A stretch of 64,000 bases of DNA from Toxorhynchites rutilus septentrionalis (GCF_029784135.1 NC_073746.1:35197378-35261377), one strand, 5' to 3'; positions 1 through 11,856 are shown, counted from the first letter of the stretch. Translations and numbers: made by a program. The notes: generated by a model not told the origin, from the letters alone.

Positions 1-2735
1 CTCCGGTGGCAGTAATACGTAAGTATTTGTATTGTTAATATAAAAAATTAAGAAAAAAAAATTATTCCAATTTTTTCCAGTTTTTTCAATTTTTTTCCAG
101 CTTTCTCCAGTTTTTATTTTTTTTTCAAATTTTTCCAGCTCTTTTAAAAAATTGGTTGGCATCTTTGTATGTAACACACACAAGATTGTTTTATTGCTTA
201 CAAGATCAAATTCCAAAACAAAATAGAATTTGATTTATACCCAGTGTTCGCTATACATAAAAGATCATTTTTAATTTCTACAATTTCTCCACAACAAAAA
301 AACTAGCCAGCTAATACGGAATTTATCAAGATTTTATGACAAATATTTCTATTTCTTCTCCGACTTCTGCTTTACTTTGCATGAAAAAAAAACCCAATAA
401 AACATTTCAACACCCGAAACAATATACGAAACGCTACGCAAAATGGGTCCTCACGACGCGTGCAATATGTGTGCAAACAGTTAAACCGAGTGTCAAATAT
501 TGTCACATTTATTTATGGGATGACTTTGTCGCCACCCAAGTGTTTGCTATGGCTCCAGCAAGTTGGATTCTCTGTTGTGTTTGGGCGTGGGCGCGAGTTT
601 CTTTTATTTTACACTCTCACTCACTCCCTTTGTCCTTCCGCATACATATCCTATGCCATCTCCAAGATTTATGGTTTGTGTAATCTCTCCGTTCGCGCTC
701 CCTGTGTTCGTGGGGTCGGCGGTGAATGTGTGACGAAAAGTGAAAGTTTAACATTGTTTCAACGGTGGCTGTAAGAGGCTAGGTGTCAAGCGACAAAAAA
801 AAAGTCAACTGAGTGTGACACCCATGTCACGGAAATACGTATTACGTATTCGCGAAACGAAGGTGGGTAGCATGCAAAGGCCGAATCTGAACCACTGCCC
901 AATTCACACCGTTTGTTTGTATCGCAAAAACCGATCACCCAGAATCCCCTCTTCTAGAAAATTCAATCAACTGGGAAATTAGCCTGGATTGAGGATGTGG
1001 AAAACGTCAGTCGCTTAGCAAATTAGTCTGCGTAATTTCCTATTAATTAAAGAAATTTGAATCTTTGGGGCGATTTCCCCAATTAAAACTCTGTAAGCAT
1101 AATTGATGATTAGATTATCTGACTGTTTTGAACCTAGGAAATAAACACAATGACAGTGCTGGATAATAAACCAGAGTCCGTTCTTTAAACAAACTCTAAA
1201 TCAAAGCGAGAATAGATCCCCATTCACATATATTTTTGAGATTGACGGTCAATTTTCCAGAGCACCAGAGAATCCTGAATTGGTGCACCTTCGATAAGCA
1301 GCACTTCCGCCATAAAAAAAAGGATCCACAAGCTCTGGCCAACTTTCCACGTTCCAGCAACGGAAGCAATGCAGTATAAAACAGCTTCAACCAAGCGAAA
1401 TTACTCCTACTGCTGAGCCGAACTGCGGAGAATGAATTATCCGCCCTGGTGAATCATATTTTCGTTCTAAACGAAATTATACGAAGCGTAAAATTTCGAA
1501 TCCTTATTCATGTGGGAGGAAAACTCAATCAGCACATCCATCTAAACCCGTTTTCCTCCGAACACACACTCACACACATGCCATGGAATTGGAATTGAAT
1601 GAAGGTGGATTACTATTTGCTGATAAGACGGTCGAAGCTCGCGTTCCGTTTCCGGCACCACTCTTGGATGAAGTAGTTGTGATAAATTGCACACAAAAGC
1701 TCAATGATGGACGAAATAAATGTTTCCGCATAGACTTCCGGTGTGACTACTAGTTCCGCTGAATTCAATGGTAGCATAAATGAACGATTAGTGATTCGTT
1801 CAGTTTGTCAAAATAATCACATTTTTTAAATAGTCAAACAAACGCGAATTAAACTTGATCTAGAGTTAAAGTCTTCTGTCAGCAACGACTAAATGAATGC
1901 ATTTATGGAAATGAACATCATTGAACATCATTGATAAACATAAATAACGACTTCTATTTATTCAGAGTGCTCGATGCAAATGCATATCGGTGAACAGTAA
2001 AGTTGGAACGGTTATGTTTACTCCTGAGAACCTTTGCCGCGAGACGTAATGGAGACAAATTTATGGCTTTACTCATACCCCAAGCACTACACGTGCCGTA
2101 GACTTTGTAGACATTGAACTTGCATCCACTCGTCGAATGGCTAGATGACAGTCGGCGAGGTCAATAGTTGAAAATGGATACCCTTGAGAAAAGAAATAGT
2201 TTTCCTTTCCTATGAGTGAATAAGAAATGAATTTATAAGATCGTTTGTTCTGACTATGTTTATATAACAAAGTCAGAAGTTCTCAAAATAGTTGTCTCAC
2301 GTAAGTTTTAAATAGTTTAAAATATTTTCGGACCTAGAATAGCGAAAGTGATTACTTGTACCAGACACGTAACAAATCGCTGTTAACTGTTGTGTGGACC
2401 TAAATATGTCAAAGAAGGTCAATTGACAGTCCTGAGTTTTTAAATTGCTCAGAGAGAGGACGCGTAACCAATGTTGCTAGAAAGACCCTTTGGAAGTATA
2501 TTTGGGATTTACACCTTCCATTACGTTTCGAAACGTGGTCTGATCGCATTTCAACGATCCAGCATTTCAATTCTTTAATTCGGGCATAGTATTAGATATA
2601 TTATACTACTTTTTGCGCCCAATACAGTTCAACAGTCAGTCGGTTTGAAATCATTCTCGAAGAAATCTACTCTATTTCCCTGAAAAATTGTGGTTTTTAT
2701 ATACCGTTTAGAATCATATTTCGTACACTTTGTTC
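1..2735. other. No gene recognised
   Basis: I see no supportable gene here. The stretch opens with a T-rich block (about 60-140) of degenerate TTTTTCCAG-like repeats and then becomes ordinary AT-rich sequence. Open frames are short (115 residues at most) and have no recognisable domain or low-complexity explanation. No RNA gene is evident. Confidence 0.5.
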
Positions 2736-2737
2736 TA

Positions 2738-2786
2738 AAGGGTGTGTCACATCAAATTGCATCACGGAAAAAACGCTGTAGAAATT
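2738..2786. repeat. Left terminal inverted repeat of the DD37E transposon
   Basis: This 49-bp end begins AAGGGTGTGTCACATC and is the reverse complement of 3987-4035. It is directly preceded by TA. Confidence 0.95.
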
Positions 2787-2866
2787 CGCCCAGTAGACCG
2801 ATCCTTTTGAAAATTTTAGACAGTAAAATAAAAACTATTAAACAACTTTTGGCATTTTCTTTTTAT

Positions 2867-3883
2867 TCATACTTCGAGCCCAAGCCCGTATGATCGCACC
2901 TTCCTCTTTACCCCGTCCATAAGGTCCTGTACAACGTCAGGTTGTAGTTTTTTTTTAACAGAAATCCATTTTCTCTTGAAGTCCGCCTCCGATTTGACAA
3001 CTTTTGGGTTCTTCCGGAAGGCCTGCTTCATAATCGCCCAATATTTCTCTATTGGGCGAAGCTCCGGCGCGTTGGGCGGGTTCATTTCCTTTGGCACGAA
3101 GGTGACCCCGTTGGCTTCGTACCACTCCAACACGTCCTTTGAATAGTGGCACGAAGCGAGATCCGGCCAGAAGATGGTCGGGCCCTCGTGCTACTTCAAT
3201 AGTGGTAGTAAGCGCTTCTGTAGGCACTTCTTAAGGTAAACCTGCCCGTTTACCGTGCCGGTATTCACGAAGGGGGCGCTCCGCTTTCCGCAAGAGCAGA
3301 TCGCTTGCCACACCATGTACTTTTTGGCAAACTTGTATAGTTTCTGCTTGCGAATCTCCTCCGGAACGCTGAATTTGTCCTCTGCGGAGAAGAACAACAG
3401 GCCCGGCAGCTGACGAAAGTCCGCTTTGACGTAGGTTTCGTCGTCCATTACCAGGTAATGCGGCTTCGTCAGCATTTCGGTGCACAGCTGCCGGGCTCGC
3501 GTCTTCCCCACCATGTTTTGCCTTTCGTCGCGGTTAAGGGCCTTCTGAACCTTGTATGTACGCAGGCCCTCCCGCTGCTTGGTCCGCTGGACGAATGAAC
3601 TTGACAAATTCAGCTTATTGGCGACATCCCGGACCGAACTTCTCGGATCACGTCTAAACTGCTTAACTACGCGCTTGTGATCTTTTTCACTGACGGAGCA
3701 TCCATTTTTGCCGTTCTTCACCTTCCGGTCGATGGTTAGGTTCCCGAAGTATCGTTTTAGTACTCTGCTGACCGTGAATTGGACGATTCCCAGCATCTTA
3801 CCGATGTCCCGATGTGACAACTCCGGATTCTCGAAATGAGTGCACAGGATTAATTCACGACGCTCTTTTTCGTTCGACGACAT
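2867..3883 (-). pseudogene. DD37E transposase with one premature stop
   Basis: One 338-codon frame runs from an ATG at 3883 to a stop at 2867-2869 and is broken only by an in-frame TAG at 3191-3193 (codon 231). The N-terminal 120 residues hold two helix-turn-helix-like segments that would bind the inverted repeats. The catalytic triad is visible: Asp148 in MDDETYVK, Asp241 in FWPDLASC and Glu279 in PELRPIEKYW, with 37 residues between the last two. The product would be a nuclear cut-and-paste transposase; as read here it ends before the second catalytic Asp and should be inactive. A short second product could start at codon 251 but would have only the last catalytic residue. The coding region fills most of the element. 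Confidence 0.93.
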
Positions 3884-3986
3884 TTTTCCAAATTTACGAA
3901 AAATTGACAGTGAAGCATGGCCAACGTGATCTATACACTCTTATCTTATTATAAGCGAAAGCTGAAGATATAATTCCTAAAAATTA

Positions 3987-4035
3987 AATTTCTACAGCGT
4001 TTTTTCCGTGATGCAATTTGATGTGACACACCCTT
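3987..4035. repeat. Right terminal inverted repeat of the DD37E transposon
   Basis: This is the reverse complement of 2738-2786 over 49 bp. It ends CACACCCTT and is followed by TA. Confidence 0.95.
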
Positions 4036-4037
4036 TA

Positions 4038-5522
4038 ATATCATGAAAAGCTTAATGCACTGATGATATAACCATAAACTTAATATCACAATTGCTTCTT
4101 TAGAGTAATCCCTTGGTTTTACTATCAATTCATTTGAGAATTTCATTGGAATTATTACATAGTAGGAAAAAATTCAACAGCACTATTCATTATCGTTTGT
4201 GTTTGACGTTTGCTTAGCGTGAGCACATAGAATTTACCCATTCATCAATATTTAAATTTCTCCCGTGTTTCATCAGTTCTCATCATCGTTATCAGGTTAC
4301 TGTGAATGATTGGTTAGTGTTTCGCTGGTGACTATTAAATATAAACAAGTGTAATGTAATATTCGTTCAAAAAATTACAAAATCAAGTGTCCGAAATTTG
4401 AATTAAATCTATCCGAAACATGATTTTTTTTATAAATAGTGCCCGAAGTTTAATTCTTATTCGCTTGATTTGAGAAGCATTTTATTCGATCATCTTTTTC
4501 ATGTTTTCAATCAAATATGTACCAAAGTAGAAAGCTTAAAGCACATTGAACTAATTTATTAAAAATATCAATCAAATAATACCTATGCATAAAGTTGAGA
4601 TCTGTTTTCTGCATTTTGTGCCTTGAGCGTCCGAAATATGATTCAGAACGGTAAGGTGATTTTTTGATGGTTCGTTTTCTAATTTTTTTATTCTGATAAA
4701 AAACTACATATCAAAGTAAGAATATTCATTTTTTATTGTGATTTAGATCTGGTCGATATGAAGTATTAATAAGATGGATTTTTCTTCTTCTTCTGTAGAC
4801 CATTAGTTTGATCTATTGTGGTGCACTCCATATCACTATATATACGCTGTCAGTTCGTTCCATCACTCAGGAAATAAGTATGTAGTAGTTTTTGAGCTAC
4901 ATTTTTTTTGTAGTTTTGATTTTTTTTTTTTGAATACAAGATCTAAATCGAAATTTGTAATATTCTAAAACGAATTTAAATTAAATTCGTCTATAGTCTA
5001 TACGGAAAAACCTACAATCATTACGGTTCTGAAAGACAAAATTATATCATCACAAATTGATGAGATACTAGCCGAAATGCTATAAAAAAGGAATACAATA
5101 TCGGACCTTTCGCGTGGACCACCTCGAGCGTAGTCAACACCAGTTATTGTATGATTTTTTTTATTTCTACAAAAGAATACGACAGACATCAGTATATCGA
5201 CTCAAAGAGAAAAAATCGAAACAAAAAAAAAAGTTCTTAAAAAATCATCCTTTTCAACGGAAGGAACCTTTTCTATAAGCACTCAGTAAACATTTTTATA
5301 AGTTGTCATTTTGGAATAGAACATTATCGGCACTACAACACAAGAACAATATGTCTGCTATACAATATATCCTCACCCAAGATTAATTGCCAACGGAATC
5401 GGCAACTCGAGGTCATTTACATCTTGTAAAATAGCCTTAGAGTGAAATTAAGATACTACACAACTCAAATCAAGTATCGAAATTAAATTGTTTTGTGCGA
5501 TAAGGTTACCATTTCAAAGTTT
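4038..5522. other. No gene recognised
   Basis: AT-rich sequence with homopolymer tracts. A loose recurring motif (GTCCGAAAT followed by TTGA or ATGATT) appears at about 4388, 4411 and 4628, but it is too short and irregular to call a repeat family. No coding or RNA feature can be supported. Confidence 0.45.
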
Positions 5523-7624
5523 AAAGGGCCTGGCCGGGCAAGGGAGTAAAAAGTGCCCCCAAACCAAATCACCAGCTGTATGGCAAATATTGTAGAAGAT
5601 ATTAAATAAGAAATTTTGGCGGTTCAATTGAACCCCTATGTGGTTTAGCATAGAGTATATAGTGAAAAGCGTACTTTTTCGTTTATTTCACGCCATCCTC
5701 AAAAGCTTCGAGATAAAAATTTGAAAAAAATACTGAATGTGCATCTCACTACGGTGTATCAAGAAAAATTGTCAAAAAAAATCATCAAAAATTTAAATAC
5801 TAAAAAAATATTGAAATTTTAATAATTTTTTTGGATTTAGAAATTCAGTACTACTCTAATTCATATTAAATATGTTCCTACGGCTTTTCTAGATATTTGT
5901 GTTTTTTTTCAGTGTTAAGCGGTACAAAAAAAATTTTTTTTTTATATTTCCAAAGGATCTGGCTGGGTAAGGGAGTAAAAAGTGCCCCCAAACCATATCA
6001 TCAGCTGTATGGAAAATATTGTATAGGGTACTAAATAAAACATTTTGGCAGTAGTACCATATATTTGAGTCCATATATGGTACACCATAGGATCTATGGT
6101 GAAAAAATCACCTTTCCTTTTTTTCACGCCATTCTCAATAGCTTTGAGACAAAAATATGAAAAAATACTGATAGTACATCTTACTAAGGTGTATCGATCA
6201 ATATTTTCAAACAATTTTTTCATCAAAAAATCAAATGCTAAAAAAAATTTGAATTAATTTTCGAAATTTTGAAAAAAAAATTACTTTCAGACCTTTTTGC
6301 TCTAATTTTTATTTGAATGCGTTCGTATGTGTTGTTTTTCCCTACAATTTTTTCTTGAATTTTTAATAGGATTGCGCGAAAAAAGAACATTTTTTTGGCC
6401 TTTGGGCTTTTTTAATTTATTTTGAATTTCATTTATTTAGAGTACTGCTCTAATATTTATTTAAATTTTGTTTTTCATATTTCTAAATTTTGTCGGTATA
6501 TTTAGAGCATTGCGCTGTACAAAGGTTTTTTTCTCGTATCTTAGAATATATATGAGATTATCTTTAAATTGGATTTAGATGGTTTTCCAAATTAATAGGA
6601 GTCAGCAGTACAATAGAGCTCTGTGAGAAAAAATAATGTCCTTGTGGAGAGATCATTCGGATTATTGAGAACACTTTAAAAAATTCAAATATTTTTTTTT
6701 TATTATAATCTTACAAACCACAAATAAATAATCTATTTCACGAAAATAAAAATAAGAATGCAGACGATGAAGAAACTAATTTTTGTGTCTCGCAATGCGC
6801 TCAAAAAAGACACATATTTACAAACGCATTTAAATAAAAATTAGAGCAGCAGTGGGTCTCAAAGTTATATTTTTTTCAAAATTTCGAAATGCCAGAAAAT
6901 ATACAACAATTTTTTGTACCGCGTATTTATTTTTTTTATTATTAGATTTTTTGATGAAAAAAAAGTGATTGAAGATATTTGTCAGTATTTTTTCTTATAT
7001 TTGTCTCAAAGCTTTTGAGAATCGCGTGAAAAAAAAAGAAAATGTGAATGGTTTACCATAGATCCTATGTTGTACCATATAAGGACTCAAATATATGGTA
7101 CTACTGCTAAAATGTTTTATTTAGTACCCTATACAATATTTTCCATACAGCTGATGTTTTGGTTTGGTGGCACTTTTTACTTCCTTACCCAGCCCGACCC
7201 TTTGAAAATAAAAAAAAAAATTACCGCGCAACACTGAAAAAAATCACACATATCTAGAAAATCCGAATTCTATAATTTAAATATGAATTAGAGTAGTACT
7301 GAATCTCTAAATCGCAAAAAAAATTCAAAATTTCAATATTTTTTTTAGTATGTACTTCAATTTTTTATGATTTTTTTTTTTGATAATTTTTCTTTATACA
7401 CCGTAGGGAGATGTACATTCAGTATTTTTTTCAAATGTTTATCTCGAAGCTTTTGATGATGGCGTGAAATAAACGAAAAAGTACGTTTTTCACCATAGAT
7501 CCTATGTTAAACCATATAGGGATTCAGTAAAACCGCCAAAATTTCTTATTTAATATCCTATACATACAGCTTGTGATTTGGTTTGGGGGCGCTTTTTTAC
7601 TCCTGTACCCAGCCAGGCCCTTTT
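5523..7624. repeat. 2.1-kb imperfect palindrome (foldback-like)
   Basis: The left side holds two related units in direct order, 5523-5952 and 5953 to about 6360. The right side holds both in inverted order, about 6760-7204 and 7205-7624. Matching landmarks include AAGGGCCTGGCCGGGCAAGG at the left against CCCAGCCAGGCCCTT at the right, and the AAAGTGCCCCCAAACCA motif in both left units with its complement in both right units. Each arm is roughly 0.85-0.9 kb and the unmatched centre is about 400 bp. No long reading frame lies inside. It could be a foldback transposon, or two composite repeats inserted head to head. Confidence 0.85.
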
Positions 7625-7740
7625 TTATTAATTTTGTTTTAATAATATTTCTCGATACACAATTGTAAGATGCACTTTCAGTCGTCTTTTCATCTTTTCA
7701 TCTCGAAGCTATCAAGAATGGCGTAAACACATTGAGAAGT
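7625..7740 (-). repeat. Extra partial unit of the palindrome family
   Basis: Directly outside the right end of the palindrome the sequence again resembles the inner part of a unit, in the inverted orientation. It contains the ACAC-TGTAAGATGCACTTTCAGT segment and the TCATCTCGAAGCTATCAAGA segment seen in the other units. The homology stops where the next dispersed repeat begins. Confidence 0.6.
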
Positions 7741-7920
7741 AAGTTTTGACGTAGAACTACGTCCTTCAGGAGGGGTGCCAAATCAGAAAACAGGTCACGT
7801 TTTTATGAAATAAAGTTAACGTTAATAACTATTTTCACTGTGAACGAATTCTCATGATTTGCATACCAATCGAATCGGAAATTCTCTAAGATTTGTTTGA
7901 TATGCTATACATTACAATTC
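7741..7920 (-). repeat. Dispersed repeat A, copy 1
   Basis: Read on the minus strand this matches 12330-12462 plus 25476-25512 (interrupted by the BEL element) and 30780-30905. The shared core contains AACGTGACCTGTTTTCTGATT followed by a GGCACCC or GACACCC motif and CTACGTCAAAA. It starts beside an ACGTAG/CTACGT palindrome at 7745-7760. Its class is not known. Confidence 0.75.
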
Positions 7921-8301
7921 GCTAATCTCTAAACGGTTTAAATTCATGAACACTTTTTTCCCATATATTTGTTCGTGTCCTAGATACAACCCCTTACTAT
8001 TTTTTCTTCTTCCACGAAATTGATCGAAGCTAATGTGCTGGGAACAAATACCAAGACGCATTGTCAATTTGTTCATTTCAATACCCTCATCACGAAGCTA
8101 GATGTCCAAAACGCAAATTTGAATCTCTTTTCGGCTCACAATATTTCGGAATGAAAAAAAAAACAAAACAATATTGAAGTTGATTTTCGACAGGGATTCT
8201 TACATTCAATGCAGACGAGTATGGGTAAATTCTTTCACACATCATCAGGAAAACTGTGTTCTGTCTGATTTTTCTGAAATCATCCTGAAGTTAAGTAAGT
8301 A

Positions 8302-8405
8302 AGAGTATTCCTTCTATACCATTGCCTATGGTACATTACAACAGTAGCCATTTAAGCGTAAGAGTATTCCTTCTGTTCTTCCATTATCCAGTTAGACCAC
8401 CGGAC
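8302..8405 (-). repeat. Fragment related to the 491-bp SINE at 57925-58415
   Basis: The minus strand resembles 58185-58300 closely, sharing GGATAATGGAAGAACAGA, AAATGGCTACTGT and CAATGGTATAGAAGG. No tRNA-like head or A tail is present, so it is an internal fragment or an older truncated copy. Confidence 0.7.
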
Positions 8406-8449
8406 ATCGGAGACAGTTGATATGATCATTGTTGTGTTATCGACGAATG

Positions 8450-8515
8450 ACGAAACATGAGTATTTTTTATTCGAATGAAAGTTAGTATTCCGTTTGGGT
8501 TGGAGGAAATATGAA
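8450..8515 (+). repeat. Short dispersed segment shared with 51462-51530
   Basis: About 65 bp around CATGAGTATTTTTTATTCG and a CGTTTGGGT motif recur at 51462-51530, where they lead directly into repeat B. Here they are followed by unrelated sequence and then the AT-block repeat. Confidence 0.6.
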
Positions 8516-8619
8516 TTTTCCACAGCATTTGGGAATTTTTTGAAGGGGCGTTTTGGGAACTTTGGGAACTTGGCGTATCGATTTTAATAAGAGAATTCTT
8601 TGATTATTTATATCTCAAA

Positions 8620-9071
8620 AACTATGAGTCCTACCGAAATAGTGTCTTAGAAAGAGTTATAAAGTATTGATGTTAAAAGGTAAAAAAAATATACACCGAG
8701 AAAAAAAAATAGTACTCTATTTTTCTATTTACAAAAAAAAAACTTTAATTTGCAATATCTAAAATATATATTTTTTTTATTTTTTTGGATGTTTTCATAT
8801 AAAATAGAAATCATGTAGAAAATTGAAAAAATGGGTACAAAATGGTAAAACTATTTTTGACAAACTTTATCGAACATCGAATTTTTATGAATTTTCAAAA
8901 CATCGAATTTTTGTTTGTTAACAATCATTTTTAGCCACGAATTATGAATCCTGATGTGATTTAAAACAAAAATGCTCTTTATCAATCTTCTTCTAAATGC
9001 AGCCATTCTCGAGATATTTAAAAACACGTTTCTAATTTATTGTCTTTTTTAATTTTAATTTTTGTTTTCCA

Positions 9072-9163
<92 letters not shown>

Positions 9164-9356
9164 TTTAAATTTTTTCATATAAATAGAAGTTGAATTTTTG
9201 TATGTTAACAATCACTTTGAGGCACAAATGATGAATCCTAATGTAATTTAAAACAAAAAAGCTCTTCATCAAGCTCGTTCTAAATGTAGCCATTCTCGAG
9301 TGATTTAAAAAAATATTTCTAATTTATTGTCTTTTTTATAGTAAACTAGCTGTACC
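8620..9356 (-). repeat. Dispersed AT-block repeat, copy 1, with internal duplication
   Basis: The reverse complement matches 52482-52990: both copies have the same flanks around a long AT microsatellite, including the TTGTTAACAATCA motif and CTATAGTAAACTAG or its equivalent at the edge. Inside, about 8898-9060 and 9196-9345 are diverged direct copies of the same 150-bp segment (GAATTTTTG..TTAACAATCA through CATTCTCGAG). The end abuts CTAGCTG, the terminus of dispersed repeat B in other copies. Confidence 0.75.
9075..9154. repeat. (TA)n microsatellite
   Basis: About 80 bp of uninterrupted TA dinucleotide lies inside the AT-block repeat. Confidence 0.97.
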
Positions 9357-9362
9357 CTGCCA

Positions 9363-10810
9363 CGCCTTGCTGTGACACATTGGTTTTTTTAGTGTGAAAT
9401 GTCACCTGTCACCAACGAGCCTAAACTTGAACTTGTATGATTGATATTACGCGAGTGATCAATATACTAAAGTCAGCTATCGAGAAAATAATGGATAACT
9501 TTTTCCCCAACCTTATATTGGAAAAAAAAACTTGATCTACCCCGACAAAAAGTGCTTTGGAGCAGTTCGAATGTCTCCGAAACAGAACCCAAATTGAATA
9601 ACTACAACAGCAAAAAAGCAGAAACCACTTCATCCCATTAGAAAGTCAAATTAATTTGAAGCCAGGAGTTGGCGTCTTCTTTTTCCCATGCAAACCTTTT
9701 CCAAACACAAATATGCGGTAGCGAGAGACCAGGGAGGTGGAGGTTGGCAGAGCAGTTGGAGCTGCCTTTACGGGCACTTAAACTGCGGCAAAAGGCGCTT
9801 ACTCGCTTGCTTGCGCCATTGAGTTTTATTTCATTAAAGCCGTAGTATATACATATGAGAGGAGATCTAATTTAATTTTACTTCTGAACGTCTTTCTCGC
9901 TCGACATAGTCAGAATAGGGGCGAAAAAGACAATATTATCCTTCCCCGAGAATGCTAAAGGCCGTGCGATAAGCGAAAGTTGCTTCGTCTGAGCTGAAAA
10001 GTTAAATATATATAGAAAGCCGTGCTTGTTGAACTTTGCTACAGAGGTAAGTTTTTTCACAGGAAAGAACTTTAGAGAAGAAGCCACTTGCTTTTCTAAC
10101 GATCGTAACTATTTCTTCAAGAAGACTTTATTGGCTTCAAACAAAGATGTTTCTGAGGCCAGAATCAGAAAAAGTTATAACGCGCGTTTCTAAAGGAAAA
10201 TTATTGGCAGAAGTGACTCGGCATTCATTATCCAGCATCCAGTATCAGCGTGAATCATTCCGTGTTGCATTTAGCGATGTAATTTGATAGATGTTCCGAT
10301 AATTTAGTTATTCATTGATATCATGCAATTATGTCTAATCGATCCAGTTCAGTTATATACTTCCAAGGTCCTCTCGTACCGAACGGTTTATAAATAATGT
10401 AACACCATAATTGATTTAATTCAACCATCATTTATTACCATTGATTGAGGCGTAGAAACTGTCGATTGAAAATCAATTATCCGCGATGTGATGCGATGTC
10501 GATGCACTACAAATCGCTAATCGAGCTTCATACTTCGCTCGCTTCATACTCTTTCAATTATTGTCGTACTTTGTGTTAACGTCATCATTCAGCAAACTGT
10601 TTTTTTTTATCTCAAAATCAACTGTAGCTGAAATATAAATCACCATTCCATAGCACCATGATGGAAGGCAAGTTTATTAATCAAAATTGGTATCATTTTG
10701 TTTGAAGAATTGTTAGAAAGTTAGTTCACACGAAATTGAAACCAATTCCAGGTAAGGATAAAGAAATCCAATGCTTCAATGCGAATTATATATATAAAAA
10801 TGGAGTGATG
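9363..10810. other. No gene recognised
   Basis: Mostly unique-looking AT-rich sequence. The first 100 bases (TACCCTGCCACGCCTTGCTGTG) resemble the degraded end of dispersed repeat B. Open frames reach at most 70 residues and show no domain. No RNA gene is evident. Confidence 0.45.
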
Positions 10811-11062
10811 TCTGTCTGTCTTTCTGTCTTTCTGTCTTTCTGTCTTTCTGTCTTTCTGTCTTTCTGTCTTTCTGTCTTTCTGTCTTTCTGTCTTTCTGTC
10901 TTTCTGTCTTTCTGTCTTTCTGTCTTTCTGTCTTTCTGTCTTTCTGTCTTTCTGTCTTTCTGTCTTTCTGTCTTTCTGTCTTTCTGTCTTTCTGTCTTTC
11001 TGTCTTTCTGTCTTTCTGTCTTTCTGTCTTTCTGTCTTTCTGTCTTTCTGTCTTTCTGTCTT
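10811..11062. repeat. Octamer satellite (TCTGTCTT)n
   Basis: Roughly 31 nearly perfect copies of an 8-bp unit form a pure pyrimidine/purine strand bias. Long open frames on both strands here are artefacts of the repeat. The flanks (TATATATAAAAATGGAGTGATG on the left, TGATGACACTG on the right) look like part of a larger dispersed repeat. Confidence 0.97.
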
Positions 11063-11082
11063 TTTGTCTTTCTGTCTGTCTG

Positions 11083-11572
11083 ATGACACTGTTATTTTAT
11101 ATAAGTCGCCAGTTTTGCGACGCGAACCCAAATAATTCCAGTAAGACATTCAAGATGCTTGGTATTCCCCAAATAATTTTTCTGGCGCACAAACTTAACG
11201 TCTGCTTCGCCATAATGTCAGTTAAATGCATTGATGCATTCTCAAAGGCACCAATGAAGCCCTTATGATCACGGAAAACAAACAATGTTAACAGCTTGGA
11301 AAAAAACTGAATTATGCCACACAGCTTGTACACTGCTGATGAGTTTGTCAAGAGCGACCGCCTTCACCACCAGCGTGGGGAGCTTGATTCTGGTTGCTGC
11401 CTGGGTAACGGCGTTTACGTTTTCGACCGATGCGCCGAAATCGACTACTTCGCTGTTGTTCGATGCGGTGTCACACTCGCGTAAGCTCGGTCCAGTGCGA
11501 GCGCTTTTCACTGCACCAACAGCGCGTGCATCATTAGATGACGTTTGCCTCGAAATTTTATTGCCCTTGGCA
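11083..11572. other. Unrecognised sequence with overlapping open frames on both strands
   Basis: The GC content rises here. A plus frame (11285 into the SINE at 11743) and a minus frame (11739 to 11269) overlap almost fully, and a further minus frame covers 11351-11097. None has a domain I can name, and two opposite open frames cannot both be real. The SINE interrupts them, so any gene here would be broken. It may be part of a dispersed repeat that includes the octamer satellite. Confidence 0.35.
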
Positions 11573-11583
11573 GGGCTCGAGCC

Positions 11584-11856
11584 ATGTGCACCCGTGGCCG
11601 AGTGGTTAGCGTCCCACACTATCATGCCGGGTGTTCGGGTTCGATTCCCGTTCTGGCCGGGGGATTTTTCGTCAAATAAAATTCTTCCGGCTTGCACTGT
11701 GGTCACGCGTATTCTAGAGCTTGCCACTCCAGAGTACATTTAAGGCGTGTTATTCGGCATCGAAATCTCAACCAAGTATTAATGAATGACGCTAGTTAAT
11801 GAACACGTTGAGACGGCAAAAGTTCCACAGGGAACGTTAACGGCATTAAAGAAGAA
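11584..11856 (+). mobile_element. tRNA-derived SINE (Feilai-like)
   Basis: A 273-bp element is flanked by an identical 11-bp duplication GGGCTCGAGCC (11573-11583 and 11857-11867). The 5' part is tRNA-like: an A box in TGGCCGAGTGGTTAGCG and a B box in GGTTCGATTCCCG at spacing typical of a type-2 RNA polymerase III promoter. The 3' end is AAAGAAGAA, a short GAA repeat tail. Feilai elements of Aedes are tRNA-related SINEs of about this size, so a related family is likely, but I assign it by architecture only. It has no coding capacity and would depend on a LINE for mobility. Confidence 0.88.

Larger units (their letters stand above)
2736..4037 (-). mobile_element. Tc1/mariner-type DNA transposon, DD37E group
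   Basis: A 1298-bp element (2738-4035) is bounded by perfectly matching 49-bp terminal inverted repeats and by the dinucleotide TA on each side (2736-2737 and 4036-4037), the usual Tc1/mariner target duplication. It encodes one transposase on the minus strand. The spacing between the second and third catalytic acidic residues (37) places it in the DD37E group known from mosquitoes. The intact ends and single coding lesion point to a young or recently silenced copy. Confidence 0.95.

Noticed and set aside
336..774. Overlapping 115- and 104-codon open frames near the start of the window
   Set aside because: No domain, no repeat relation and no splice or promoter context could be supported.
10365..10385. 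Thirteen-base match to the sarcin-ricin loop of large-subunit rRNA (GGTCCTCTCGTAC, inverted)
   Set aside because: The flanks do not resemble rRNA from nucleus, mitochondrion or bacteria, so this looks like chance.
10721..11149. Long open frames on both strands with Lys-Asp-Arg-Lys-Thr-Glu-type repeats
   Set aside because: They are a direct translation of the octamer microsatellite. An 8-bp unit without stops is open in all frames by composition.
11590..11665. A tRNA-Ser/Leu-like gene
   Set aside because: Pol III boxes are present but the arms do not pair as a true tRNA, and the whole unit is bounded by a target duplication and a GAA tail, so it is a SINE.
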